A DNA stretch of 64,000 nt, taken from positions 1,116,001-1,180,000 of the forward strand of contig JAXBDG010000008.1 in the NCBI GenBank assembly GCA_036320915.1. The letters run 5' to 3'. Origin of the DNA: Linnemannia elongata (lineage: Eukaryota > Mortierellomycota > Mortierellomycetes > Mortierellales > Mortierellaceae). Shown piece by piece: positions 1-11,013 of this stretch. A model generated the notes under the pieces. It saw only the letters and a list, made by a program, of their open reading frames with translations. It was not told the DNA's origin and made no database searches. The translations under genes were made by a program, and so were the position numbers. Position 1 is the stretch's first letter. Each line of letters opens with the position of its first letter.

Positions 1-5
1 CTTGG

Positions 6-1826
6 ATGGACCCCATTGACCTGGATCTTGATCCTTTCAACGATCCTTCTTCAGAATCTCAGTCCCATCAACAGCAACACCAGCGCCACCGCTACGACAC
101 AGAGCAACAACAGCAAAGTATAGATGGATCATCCGTATTACCCCATCCTCTCTTCCCTTCCTTTCACATATCTGGCCCCACTTCGATCGAAACTCCATCG
201 CAAGCCTACTCATCCCCGCCGGCACTAGCCATCACTCGCGATAGGTCCGACCTTCAGCAACAATACCACCACCGCACCTACACTCCTCCTTCCTTGCACA
301 TGCCTACACCCCCCATGCCTGCAGCCGGGTCTTCCTTCAACTCACCCTATGCCCCCGCCCCTTCTCCAGGTTCCAATGGTAATGGTCCAATGTCCCTCCC
401 TTACACTCCTTACCAACCGCCACCAATAAGGCAAGACGGCCTTACGTCTCAACAAAGTCTGGCACTCAGGGACATTCGGCTGTTGGAACCAGAGCCTGCC
501 TCTCCCAGTGCCTCTACATTGGTGGGGTCACCCATGACTCCTCGCGATAATGGAAGGAGACCCTTCTCGTGGCTCGGAAACTCAGGCAACCAATCATCGA
601 AAGGTTCGCCTGAGGACCTTGCCCGCTCATGCGGAGAAAACAACATCGCATCGACCTATCGACTGGGAGCCTTTGGAAGCAAGCGCAAATCTCTGTCAAA
701 CTCCAAGGGTGACCAGGATTTCACGTCGCCGGTGGGGCCAGCTAGTGCAGCAAGGACACTAGGATACTACGACCAGTCCGGAGGTGGAGCACCCCAGTTC
801 TCTCCACGCCAGGGCCACCACAACCAACAGCAGTCCGGGCCAGGCTGGGAACCTCACGTTTCAGTGTTTATGGATGAAATTTCCTTGGATAGCTTTGTAC
901 CGTCAGACACACCGCCTAAGAAGAGCCACCATGGGGGCCTTTACAACAAGGGGCGCAGTAGAGACGGTCGCGCTTCGCCAGCTAGCGATTTTGGTCGGTC
1001 GTCTAATACCAGTATGGTGACGCTGCTGGCCCAGACAAACACCATGACCAACTCGAGCTCGACAACGCTGTTTGGAGGATTCATGTCAAAGTCCAAGAGC
1101 CACAACAGTTTCAAGAAGCTAAATGATTCGCAGGAGGATTTGGCCGAGGCCCAACATCAGACGATCACCATGTCCGCTGGAGGAAAGGCGTACTCCAAGA
1201 GACCCAAGGACAAGAAGTTTGGAAAGAAGGGAGGTGGAGGTGGGAAGGGAGGTAACGGTGGTGATGGTGGTAATTCGGATCGAAAGGCTCTGTTCTCGAA
1301 CGAACGCACACTGGTTCACTGGATTAAGTTTGGAATCCTCCTCGGAACCATGGCTTTGACGCTCTGCAACTTTGGACGGATTGGGTCGCTTGCATTCTAT
1401 ATCGGATCGTCGTTGTTGTTGGTGGCCATGACCACGCTGGGCTATGCTGTCTTAACGTTCCATTACCGCGACCGGTCGTTGAGTCGACGATTGAATATGG
1501 CGATGGCCAGGAAAAAGGCCAAGCGCAACAAGAAGGGTGGCTCAGATGCTGTTGACCCCTCGACGTTGATTGCGAAGGAGGTTTGTTACTATGATCGGAA
1601 GGGCCCGACCATTGTCTGCTGTGTTCTTATCTTTGCCTGTAGCATCAACTTTTATCGTAAGTGTTTTTTGCTCTTTGTCTTTGTTTACTGTCTGGCAAAC
1701 TTGATAATCGATCTAACGCGATAACGAATTGCCTTACATCGTTCTCATTTCATAGTGAGTATGGCGTTTGGACTGACGGTGAACGGTGGCGGGGGGTTGA
1801 GTTACTTCCACGTCAACGAATTTTAA
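6..1826 (+). CDS. Vtc1-like (DUF202) membrane protein with long disordered N-terminus
   Basis: Exons 6-1656 and 1756-1826, 573 aa; the intron has gtaagt/atag borders. Residues 1-430 are low complexity: Pro, Ser and Gln runs, then a Gly/Lys-rich stretch. Near residue 430 the motif NERTLVHWIKFGILLG begins a three-helix module (about 436-457, 461-486 and 533-557). It contains an HYRDRS loop and a YYDRKGP stretch before the last helix. This is the arrangement of the DUF202/Vtc1 domain, the membrane part of the vacuolar polyphosphate polymerase (VTC) complex. No SPX or catalytic VTC domain is visible, so it would be an accessory or regulatory subunit, not a polymerase. The frame is open to the window edge, so the true start may lie upstream of the ATG at 6. 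The family call is good. A role in polyphosphate or microautophagy is inferred. Confidence 0.75.
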
Positions 1827-3620
1827 CATCTGCATCCACTTTCAGTACTTCGCACACATGCAGCCGTCTCTTACCTTTTCCCCTCTCAATTGCATGCACC
1901 TTCACCCACTTTTCTACTATCATTTTCACTCGCATATCGTTCTTCGTTATTCTCTTTTATATAACCACAATTTCCACTGGATTTTTTTGCATGACAACTT
2001 ATTCTAGTCAGTTCACTCTCCACCTTCCCCTTCCGCCCTCGTTTCTGTTCCAATACAACTTACAAAGAAAACAACCGGTGACAGAACTCGTACACGAAGG
2101 GAAAAACCCCATACTCCTAACCTTTAGGCCGTCATTTTCAAGTTATTTTTGTCTGTCCTTCTGTCCTTCTGTCCTTTTGTCCGTCTTTGTCGTTTGTTTG
2201 TTTGTTTGTTTGTTTTGTTTGTGTTTGCCAGCCTTGATTGCGTTTGAACGAGAAGTACAGGTGCACTCAAGCCTTGTGTTTAATTCTGACAAATGTGCAA
2301 TGCGAGTTTTGGCCTTGGTCCATGCATTTTCCAAATGCCGCTCTGATAAAGATCTGTGCCCCCTTCTCTCCCTTTGGACACGTGTAGTTGGGCACAAGGC
2401 AGGGCAGGGAGAAGAGGCAACATTGGGAACAGAGGAGGAGAGGACAGAGGAGAAAAGAAGAGAGGGAAATGGGCGGAAGAGAGGACGAACTGACTAACAA
2501 GACGGCTCAACAGTCAGTCAGCCAGTCATCCAGCCAGCCAAAGAGAGCATTTGTTGTTTTCTCTTACCCTGGACTCAAGGCGTAGTCTTTTTCGGGAGAG
2601 GTGAAAAAGGGAAAGGCGTCTTTTTGATTTGCTCTTTGCCACCCCTTCACCCTTCCACTTCTTCTCCTTCACTCTCCCACTCTTCCTCTCACTCTCTTTT
2701 CTTACCACTTCACTTTCACCTTGTTTCTCGGTCTCTCTCCACACTTACTCTCAAATATATTTTTCTCCACTCTCACGCGCTAACCGTTCACGTTCACGTT
2801 TTTTCTTGTTTCACTTTACGCAACCTCTGCATCCGGCATACCCGACATTGGGATTCTTGCATTCGATTATTCATGACACCCTTCTCCATGGATTCTTCAT
2901 CCTCTATTCTTTTGTAATCTTCTTTCCCTTTTCTACCCAAAACTCCTCCCCAACCTTTCACCACGAAAAACGTAAGTAACAATGAGAGAGATTTCTTGGC
3001 ATACAACCGTCATTGTGCACACGACCTCCAAATACTCTTCAAGGCCCACCGCAGCAAGAAGTAGCAATATGCTTAACTGATGACTTCATAGTCAATCAGT
3101 CTCACTCACATCGCGACGTTTATCAGTGAAATATCAGTGGTGGCAAAGTCAACGCTTCAGGAACAATCACAAAACAAAACTCCTATATGCCTGCGCCACT
3201 CTTCACCCTCCCCGCTGCGGTTTATTCTCACTGCGGTGGATGTGATGTTGGAATGCAAGAAAACATGCCCATGGCATGGCAAGCAGCAAAACTCATCACT
3301 ACTCAGCTCATTCGACAATAACCACGGTCGGTTAACACTCCTTTTTTCATTGATCTTTTTTTTTTTGTCTTTTTCGTATTCAGGAGCCACTAGTTCGAGA
3401 GCAATCAAAGCGAATTATCTCTCTCCGTCGAATTTTATTCAGCCCACCAAAAATACTATCCTTTCCATCCAATCCCAAGTTCGAGCTCATCAATACTCTT
3501 GCCTTTATCTCTTACACACTCAACGATCACGATCACCAACAACATATCCTTACACAACGCCTATACATCTACGCCACCCGCTACCCCACTTCATTCCACA
3601 CAACAAACACATCATACAGA
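1827..3620. other. Intergenic region, no gene seen
   Basis: About 1.8 kb, strongly T/C-rich on the + strand (for example 2150-2220 and 2640-2760). It has a (GTTT)n stretch near 2195-2222. Open frames here are low-complexity Ser/Phe/Leu translations with no domain. The last few hundred bases are probably promoter and 5' UTR of the hot-dog gene that starts at 3621. Confidence 0.6.
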
Positions 3621-3972
3621 ATGAGCATTGGTCTAGCACTAGTAGGCCTCGCAGCCGTATTCTACATCACCGCCTACAACATGTTCATCCAAATGCTCAC
3701 CCAACGACTAGGCGGATCTATACAGGACCCTCTACAACTCTGGGAAGCCCTACAGACCATCGGTCTCTTGCCCATTCGTACTCGAGCCTGGATCTTTTCG
3801 AAAATTGTCGGCCTTGCTAACCCTTATGCGCGCACGATTGATTTCCGGATCACGGAATTGCGGAAAGGGAAAGCCTGTGGTGTCATGAAGGTAAGCCAAA
3901 GGGAAAGGAGAGGGGAGGATGACAATATGCAAGGAAAGAGTGGCAGCAGCAGTAGTAGGAAAAATTTTATGC

Positions 3973-4013
<41 letters not shown>

Positions 4014-4646
4014 ATGGTGAATGGATGGTCTATTTGAAACGAAAAGAAGAAGAGCAAGAAATCAAAATCAAACAAACGCATTGTGGTTTAGGAGAAAAGA
4101 ATAACATCACACGACTCTGCAACCAATCGCTGACAAAACGAAAACATTGCTCGCCCATCCTATTCACCCTGAGTAGCAATCAAAGATCAACTCCAACCCC
4201 TTTCAACGAGTCCACGAGGCCGCACTCATCACCTTTGGCGAGACCGTAGGAAGCCTTGCCTTCCTTACCCTCCTCAACCATACCACCGACATTGCCGTCC
4301 TCACCAACATCAACGCCGACGTAAGTTTGCTCTATATTCTTCATTGCCCGTTCTTTCGTCGATCCATATAAACTAACCTTCTTCCTTGTTCACGTATGCT
4401 ACTACTGCCTGCTAACCATTTCCTTATAACTTACAACAATAGTACGTCAAAGTGTCAAAAGGACTACTAACGGCCAGTTCAGTCATCCCTCCTTTCAAGG
4501 ACAGGGAGGCCACAGAACTGATAACCCACGTCCTCATCAAGAACGCATCCTTCGAAACCGTCGCCCAACTCACCCTGACCTGGAAGGTTGACCTTCTAGG
4601 CGCTTCTCATACCCATACCATCCCTGCTGCCATTCCTTCTAAATGA
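3621..4646 (+). CDS. DUF4442 hot-dog fold (thioesterase-like) protein
   Basis: Three phase-0 exons, 3621-3890, 4177-4320 and 4443-4646, give 205 aa. The first about 30 residues are hydrophobic (IGLALVGLAAVFYITAYNMF), suggesting a membrane anchor or mitochondrial targeting. The remainder fits the DUF4442 family of the hot-dog superfamily: NPYARTIDFRITELRKGKA, then a long central helix beginning FQRVHEAALITFGETVGSLA, then strands around NADYVKVSKGLLTASS. Relatives are acyl-CoA thioesterase-like (PaaI-type), but no substrate can be read from the sequence. Intron 1 holds a run of 37 T at 3975-4011. The gene converges on the calcium exchanger downstream. Family call is solid; activity is inferred. 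Confidence 0.8.
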
Positions 4647-4989
4647 TGAACAAAAAATACCCTTGAACAATTCAATAAAACAACACACGCATTGACCTCC
4701 TATCCTTCCCCCATCCTAATCCCCAATGGTTGGTCTTGAGATGGAACAGTGCACGCACCATCGCCCTCTTCGCCCAACGTCTTCATGAACATAACAAAAC
4801 GACATTACCATCATCCGTTATTGCCATCATCGTTGTCTTGCATTTTCTATTCTATGAGCCATTACAACCTCCCGAATGTTTCATCACTTTCCCACAGTAC
4901 CCATAGAACCATGGAACAAAGATTGGTATATTTTTATTACGATGGGCAATGACAAAAAATTAAATATAAGTATGAAGGGTGAAAAATGT
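4647..4989. other. Short convergent 3' gap
   Basis: About 340 nt between two facing 3' ends. Only 3' UTR material and one AATAAA are seen. Confidence 0.6.
4674..4679 (+). terminator. Putative polyadenylation signal of the hot-dog gene
   Basis: An AATAAA hexamer lies 28 nt past the stop codon at 4644-4646, in the short convergent gap before the calcium exchanger. Confidence 0.45.
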
Positions 4990-7221
4990 TTACAGACCAG
5001 TAACGGCCTGAGCAATAGCCTTGGCAGCATGACCAGCAACAGCTCCTCCTGTGCTGACGGGGTCTGGGAGGTAGAAGATGGCAATGGCAACGATGACATA
5101 TGTGCTCAGCAACATGATGCCCTCGAGCCAGTTGGACTCTCCGTCCTGAATCAAGTAGTTGACAATCAGGACAGAGATAAACATGACACTGGTCTCGAAG
5201 ATACCAAAGAACAAGTCCATATCCTTGCTTAAACCCCAACCAATGATGACCATCAAGGGACTGACAAAGAGGGCAATTTGCATAGACGAGCCGATGGCGA
5301 CACCAATGGCAAGATCCATCTTGTTCTTCATCGCGACAGTGACGGCGGTGGCGTGCTCGGCAGCGTTACCGACAATGGGCAACAGAATCAAACCGATAAA
5401 GGTGTGCGTCAGACCCCAGGATGTGGACAATCCCTCGATGGATCCAACCAAAGACTCTGCACAGAGGGCGACAAGGACGGTGATACCGAGCAAGAGGATG
5501 ATGCCCAACCAGAGAGGAAGAAGTGGGACCTCCTCCTCCTCAGCCTCAGTAGCGTAAAGGTGCTCGTGGGTTTTGAGCTGGAACCAAAGGTAGAGAACGT
5601 AGACAACCAAAAGAACAATGGCGGTACCATGGGACAGGTTCTTGACATCGGGGTGGGCAATTGACTCGGAGGCGGTAGCAATGAAGGCGGCAGGGATCAG
5701 GAGGGACATGCAGGACAAGGCCAAAAGCGAAGCGGACGTCTGGGCAGCAGTCTGGTTGAATGTTTGGCTCTTGTACTTGTAACCACCAGCGAGGAAGCAA
5801 AATCCGAGAACCTGAAGTTATTCAATATTGACGAAACACGACAAAACGCGGTGTTAGCGAAATGTAATTAACTTCTCCAAACATTCAAACCTAGGCACAC
5901 TTAATTTTCAATCCGTCTCAGCCCCATTCTCATCCTTAGCTTCATTTTCAAGTCCTCAGCCCACTTACAAGCAATAAGTTGGAGAGGATGGAACCAATGA
6001 TGGAAGCCTTAACGACATCGATCTTGTCTTCCTTAAGCGCAATGATAGAGAGGATAAGTTCGACGGCATTTCCAAAGGAAGCGTTCAGCAGAGCTCCAAG
6101 GTTCTAATAATATGAAAAGAGATATATGGATATATAGCGCGTGAGCAAAGTCATCTAAAAAGTATTCAGCATGATTTGCAACCAATTTTCGCAGCTGCTT
6201 GAGCATCTGCCAGGGTCATGTATTTAAAAAATGAAAAGAGGGGTGACCACAATCAAGAGTGCAGAAAGTGCAGAGAGTGCATTGCATACCTCGCCAAGTC
6301 TCAATGAGATCTCTTCGGTAACGAAGCCAAGGACTATTGTCGTAGATGAAGGAGGTTGAAGGACGAATTTGGGGCGAGGGGTTGAGGAAGAAGACGAAGG
6401 AGACGAAGAAGGTTAGTCATGTTCAATTGGAGTGCTCAAGACTGAGAGCAATTGTTATTGTTTTTGCTACAAAGTCTTGACCGCGGTCACTTATCGGCCC
6501 AAAATCCTTTTGTACAACCGAGGCTAAGTGAAAACAAGGACAGCCAGCAACATATGCCACCGACGCCGCCTCTTTGTAGCCTCTCATCCCTTGGCAAGCA
6601 AGGGAGGCGGCACGGAGGGCAAGGGGCAAAAGGGGGATACAGAGAGACAGATGGTCACAGCCTGCATTGTCCTGTATTCCCCATCATTTCCTTGTGGATA
6701 ATTTGGCCTTTCCCGTCAATTGATTATTTTCCCAAAGATTCCCCGGTCAGACTGGTAAAAAAAATAAAATAATAATAACGAGGAGGATGGTTGTACTTAC
6801 GCTTAGCCAAGGGAATGATAGCAATGAAGTTGAGAATGAAGACAGTGACATCGGACCAGTGGACATGGCCGGAAACGATACCAAGAGGGATAAAGACGAG
6901 AAGGACATTAATCTTGGACGAGAGGAGGACAAGCTTGAGGCATTGGAAGATGGTCAAGGGTTTGGGATGTCCGCCGTTCTCGGAACCAAGGATGGGGTCG
7001 CCGTGGAGAAAGGATGGGGGCAGTGAGTCTCTGTTGAGGCGTGCAGAGCGGACGGTGACCCGCTTTTCAGGGCTGGTCGAAATAGGGACGTCGTTGGTGC
7101 TACGGTGACTCCTGGTGCTCTTAACGGAGCCAGCTCGCTGGAGAGGGGCGTCCTTGATGGAGGGAGGTGGGGAAGTGGTTTGGGCCGTTTGATCGGCGTT
7201 TGTGTGGGTGGTGTTCTCCAT
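4990..7221 (-). CDS. VCX1: Vacuolar-type Ca2+/H+ exchanger (CAX family)
   Basis: Exons read 7221-6801, 6333-6290, 6103-5969 and 5811-4990, giving 473 aa. Residues 1-105 are hydrophilic (Ser/Thr/Arg-rich cytosolic tail). About eleven membrane helices follow. The two diagnostic CAX repeats are intact: GNAVELILS (G166-E170 region) and [10 protein letters not shown] (G348-H353). They form the cation-binding alpha-repeats of the Ca2+:cation antiporter superfamily. An acidic loop (EAEEEE, about residues 289-294) separates the halves, as in yeast Vcx1. The protein should load Ca2+ (possibly Mn2+) into the vacuole using the proton gradient. The 44-nt second exon restores phase exactly. The N-terminal tail resembles the regulatory or autoinhibitory tails known in some CAX proteins, but regulation is inferred. 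Confidence 0.92.
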
Positions 7222-9183
7222 GAGGGATGTGTGGATGTTAGTTACGAGTAATAGAAGGGGTGGAAAGAGGGGAGGAGAAGAGATGAGGAATGAGAAGAAA
7301 AAAAAAGAGAAAAAAAAACAAGGGAAAGGAGAAAGAGAGAACAAAGGACGGAGGTGAAGGGGAGAGACAAGGGTCGCACGCTTGGTTTTGCTTTATCAGG
7401 ACAAGTAAGACTGAGTGGGAATCAAAGCAGGAAGCCAAAAGGTTATTGTCGGCCAAGTAAAAAAGTCCAGATGTACAAATTATTGGAAGAGAAAAGGAAT
7501 ATCTTGTAATGAACCAAGCTGCTAATTATACAAGTCAATGAAATAGGACTAGCTTAGGTTATAGTGGTTCCTTGGAGCAGAAGGGTGGATGTGTATGTAG
7601 TGTAGAGAAAAGGCAAAGAATGAAAACGGAGGAGGACAAGGATAACTATGCACTAGCGGGTAATGGCAAGGCAATGAATGATAATGAGGGAGGGGGAGGG
7701 GGGGAAGGGAAAAGAAAAAGGGAAAAGAAAAAGGGAAAAGAAAAAAAGTGTTTTCTTCTCTTTACTCTTTATCTGGTTTTCGTTGTTCGCAGGTCATTTT
7801 ACTTTGCCATTTCCTTGCTGTTGTTGTTGTTGTTGTTGTTGTAGGTTTGTGTGAGCAAAACAAAGCAACAACCTGTCAGAAGGTGTCAACAACCTGACAA
7901 CAACGAGGACGACAACGAAAACGACAACTGCCATCTTTTCTTAGAAATGACAACCCTGCTGGTTGAACAGCCCCGACTCTCTCTCTCCCTTCACATTCTT
8001 CACACTTTAGCACCAAACTCTTGCCACGGGAAGAGTGAGTGATTCCCGCTCTGAAATAAGCAACCATGTTTTCTACCTTTTTTATACATTTCTCTTGGCT
8101 GTACAGGTTTCCCGGTGTCGCAACCTTGAAGTCTTCTACTTTCACTCTTTGCCACATGTAGATATGAACAGGACAAATAAAGCAACAAAAATACCACCTC
8201 CTTTCTCAAAGATGAGGCTAACATTCATAAAAAGGCATTTTCACTATCAAACTTTTACCGAGATTCGATTGCTTTTTTGTTATTTCTTTCTTATTATTGT
8301 TCATGCCTTTTTTGTTGACTGGTTGTGGGCTAATACCCGCCGAGTAGATGCTCTCTCTGGTACCGTCAGTAGGAGAACGGTCGTTTTGCAATGCATAAGC
8401 AACTCCTTTCAGTGGTGAGGTAGACAGGGACTGTTAACTGCACCAGTTGGACAACAGCACCAAAAAAAAAAGTGGGACCATGCACCCACACCAGAGTGGT
8501 TGAGTGGCCTCCTTTTTTTCTCAAGTTAGTCTACCCTTCAAGCCAATCAGTCCACACAAGCACAGAATTGTCCTCTTCAGTCCAGTCTTGTCCCACTGCT
8601 CACCACGCACTTTCGCATTTTCGGACGTCGAAACTCCAAAAAAGGTCGAGGCCGTTCCATAGCGGTATCAACATGGTCTTGTACGGAGAGAGAGCGGTTC
8701 ATAACAAACTCTCTTCTTTTTTTTAGATGAATACAGTAGAAGCTTCCCAGCATTCTTTTTTTTCTTGTGGTTATGTTTTTAGCACCACCATGAGCTCTTT
8801 TGGATTATCGGGGTTCTGCACTCGTGCGTGTACGGGTGGTGTTTTGCTTAGCCATCCATCACACGTTTTTCGACTGAAGTCAAGCCGCACGTACGCACCA
8901 AGCACATATGAAAAGCATGCTGCTTCCATTCCAACTCCAAACAATACAGCCTGCGACACTCGCCTTGATGCGCACACCGCCACGCTTGTGTCAACTTCGA
9001 CTTCACACCGCCACAAGTCTCCTCGCTCCGCCTCATCTTTGTGCCGGGCCTGGGCATTCTTTCTTTCCTTGCCAAGTAAAATGGGAAATCGTTACTTCCT
9101 ATCAACGACACTTTTTATATTAGGTTGGTGATGCTCCGTTGCACAAAAGCATCATCGCTTGCTTTTCAACCAGGCAAAGATCT

Positions 9184-9212
9184 GGGGGAGGGGGAGGGGA
9201 GGGGCAGGGGGC
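9184..9212 (+). promoter_or_regulatory. G-rich tract with AGGGG (STRE-like) repeats, G-quadruplex-capable
   Basis: Five consecutive runs of four or five G are separated by one or two bases. Four AGGGG pentamers overlap inside it. AGGGG is the stress response element core bound by Msn2/4-type zinc fingers in yeast. The tract lies about 520 nt upstream of the repeat protein's start. Function is inferred only. Confidence 0.35.
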
Positions 9213-9650
9213 GCCTTTCACTGACATCATTTTCATCCCAAGGGTGCCCACTGCTCTCTGAACTATTACCATGACCAGCATCATCGTCGCCACTGATATA
9301 TTCTTTGGCTCTTCGTATTTCTTCTATTGTCTTCTATTTCTTTATGTAAATGATGGTTGTGGAGAGAGAGACACAAGAAGCTAGGCAAGGGTTCAACAGC
9401 CAAGTATCATAATGACGACACGTGTTTTCTTTGGAACATTACCACCCGTTCAGCGTTGGAGTCAGTTGAGTGGAGGTGGTGGCAAACTGCAGGGCACGGT
9501 GCCATACTCAATAAGCCTTGCATAACCGCATTACATAGAGAAGATGTCATCTCTTCCCTCCACCAAGACACGACGCGTACATACTTGCAAGACCTTAGGT
9601 GCACCAGATTGAGCGAAAGAGTGAAATCATCAAGCTCCACTTGACAACCA

Positions 9651-9658
9651 TATAAAAG
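9651..9658 (+). promoter_or_regulatory. TATA box of the repeat-protein gene
   Basis: A perfect TATAAAAG sits 73-80 nt before the ATG at 9731. It is followed by a CA/ACAAC-rich leader typical of a short 5' UTR, and suggests an inducible, highly expressed gene. Confidence 0.6.
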
Positions 9659-9730
9659 GCCTGTATTACCCCTTCACTTTCTTATCATCAACCTAACACA
9701 ATCTCTTAACAACAACAGCTATTATCCAAC

Positions 9731-10804
9731 ATGTCCCACAACACCAACACCCCTACCCACAACACCAACATCTCGCCCGACAAGCCCTCGACTGTCGAGA
9801 CCATCAAGGAGAAGGCTTCTGCCGTCCTTGATAAGATCACCGGCAAGCACCACACCGAAGGTACCCATGGTCATGATCATCACGACAACAAAGACCATCA
9901 CCTTCATGGCGAAAGCGCTGTCCCCACCACCGGTACTCACACCGGTCCAGTTGGAACTCACACCGGCACTGACACCACCGGCACACACACTGGCCCTATG
10001 GGTACCCACACCGGCGCTGCCCACACTGGTGCCGTCCCCAGCGCAGCCCCTACTGCCACACATTCGACCGGAGCTGGCATCACCTCCGGCGGTAACATTG
10101 CCCCTCCCGCCGCTACTCACGGCACTCAAGGTACTCACGTCCTCCAAGGCACCCAAGGCACCCAGGGCATGGGCACCCAGGGCATGGGCACCCAGGGCAT
10201 GCAAGGCACCCAGGGCATGGGCACCCAGGGCATGCAGGGCACCCAGGGCACTCAAGGCATGCAGGGCACCCATGGCATGCAAGGCACTCAAGGCATGCAG
10301 GGCACCCATGGCATGCAAGGCACTCAAGGCATGCAGGGCACCCAGGGCACCCAGGGCACTCATGTTCCCCACGGCACTGGTCTTGCCGGCGCCACTGCTA
10401 CTCAACCCCTGAGCCACCAGTACAACCAACCCGCTGGTCATACCCACGACAGCACCACTACTGGTGGTATCCAGGACAAATCCATTACCGGCACTGCCCA
10501 AAACAACCAGGGTGACTTGTCCTCCTTTGCCAGCACCGGTGCTGATATCAACAGCAAAATCGCCCAGGCCGCCAACATCGGCTACAACCACCCCGAGAAG
10601 GTTGACCGGGCCGTCCACGCCGCGGCCGTAGACCTGGTCGGACGCGAGCCCGGCGACCAGGCTATTAACGCTGCAGCCGCAAATGTCATGATGAACAACC
10701 CCGACAAGGCTGATGAGTTTACCAAGGGTGTCACCTCGCGTTTGCTCGGACAGCCCGGTGATGTCAATAACTTGAACTCTGCCCAAATGAAGCCTACCAT
10801 GTAA
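9731..10804 (+). CDS. His-rich, GTQGMQ-repeat protein of unknown function
   Basis: Single exon, 357 aa; the start follows a TATA box and a short leader (tccaacATG). I do not recognise the family. In order there is: a possible amphipathic helix (about residues 20-38, VETIKEKASAVLDKI); a His/Asp-rich cluster (40-60, with HGHDHHDNKDHH) that could bind metal; GTHTG repeats (70-105); then about 80 residues of Gly-Thr-Gln-Gly-Met-Gln repeats (132-213). A helical C-terminal region (about 260-350) contains a duplicated module (N286 and N322), each copy running N-x-P-x-K-x-D to LxGxxPGD. There is no signal peptide and no membrane helix. Low complexity, apparent codon bias and the promoter suggest an abundant hydrophilic stress protein (hydrophilin-like). 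That is inference. A long open frame on the opposite strand is a composition artefact. Confidence 0.75.
   Translation: MSHNTNTPTHNTNISPDKPSTVETIKEKASAVLDKITGKHHTEGTHGHDHHDNKDHHLHGESAVPTTGTHTGPVGTHTGTDTTGTHTGPMGTHTGAAHTGAVPSAAPTATHSTGAGITSGGNIAPPAATHGTQGTHVLQGTQGTQGMGTQGMGTQGMQGTQGMGTQGMQGTQGTQGMQGTHGMQGTQGMQGTHGMQGTQGMQGTQGTQGTHVPHGTGLAGATATQPLSHQYNQPAGHTHDSTTTGGIQDKSITGTAQNNQGDLSSFASTGADINSKIAQAANIGYNHPEKVDRAVHAAAVDLVGREPGDQAINAAAANVMMNNPDKADEFTKGVTSRLLGQPGDVNNLNSAQMKPTM
10126..10370 (+). repeat. Coding minisatellite in the repeat protein
   Basis: Tandem, slightly degenerate 9-18 nt units (ggcacccag ggcatg and variants with cat for cag). They encode GTQGM/GTQGMQ/GTHGMQ for about 80 residues without breaking the frame. 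Length polymorphism between strains is expected. Confidence 0.85.
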
Positions 10805-10940
10805 ATAGTCCCTTTCCATACCCTTCTCACCTACTCCCAACTAGCAGCACCACCAGTTAGTTTGCTTGTACTATTAGTAAAAAAAAAAAACAGCCTAAGC
10901 TTTTTTCACTATGTTTATTTGACGTTTCTGTGACGAAAAA

Positions 10941-10946
10941 AATAAA
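10941..10946 (+). terminator. Putative polyadenylation signal of the repeat-protein gene
   Basis: AATAAA about 135 nt after the stop, within an A-rich stretch just before the convergent Isc1 gene. Confidence 0.35.
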
Positions 10947-11013
10947 AAACATATGTAAGAATGAAATAAGAAAATATTATGGATTTGAATATGGATAGGA
11001 GTAAGGGTGTGGT

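Larger units (their letters stand above)
7222..9730. other. Divergent intergenic region, no gene seen
   Basis: About 2.5 kb between the exchanger (-) and the repeat protein (+). It is purine-rich on + at 7255-7350 (that is, CT-rich in the sense of the exchanger) and at 7680-7750. A (TTG)n repeat lies at 7817-7842, and a G-rich element with AGGGG repeats at 9184-9212. Open frames such as 8727-9131 have no homology I recognise and no intron or promoter support. Confidence 0.55.

Noticed and set aside
1661..2497. 278-codon frame downstream of the Vtc1-like gene
   Set aside because: Begins inside the intron and runs through T-rich 3' sequence. Composition is Phe/Ser/Leu with no domain.
8727..9131. 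134-codon frame MNTVEASQHS...
   Set aside because: No recognisable domain, and several competing frames of similar length overlap it on both strands.
9722..10840. 372-codon open frame antisense to the repeat protein, with LGALHA repeats
   Set aside because: Produced by the mirror of the GTQGMQ repeat. The sense frame has the TATA box, leader and non-repetitive conserved-looking ends.
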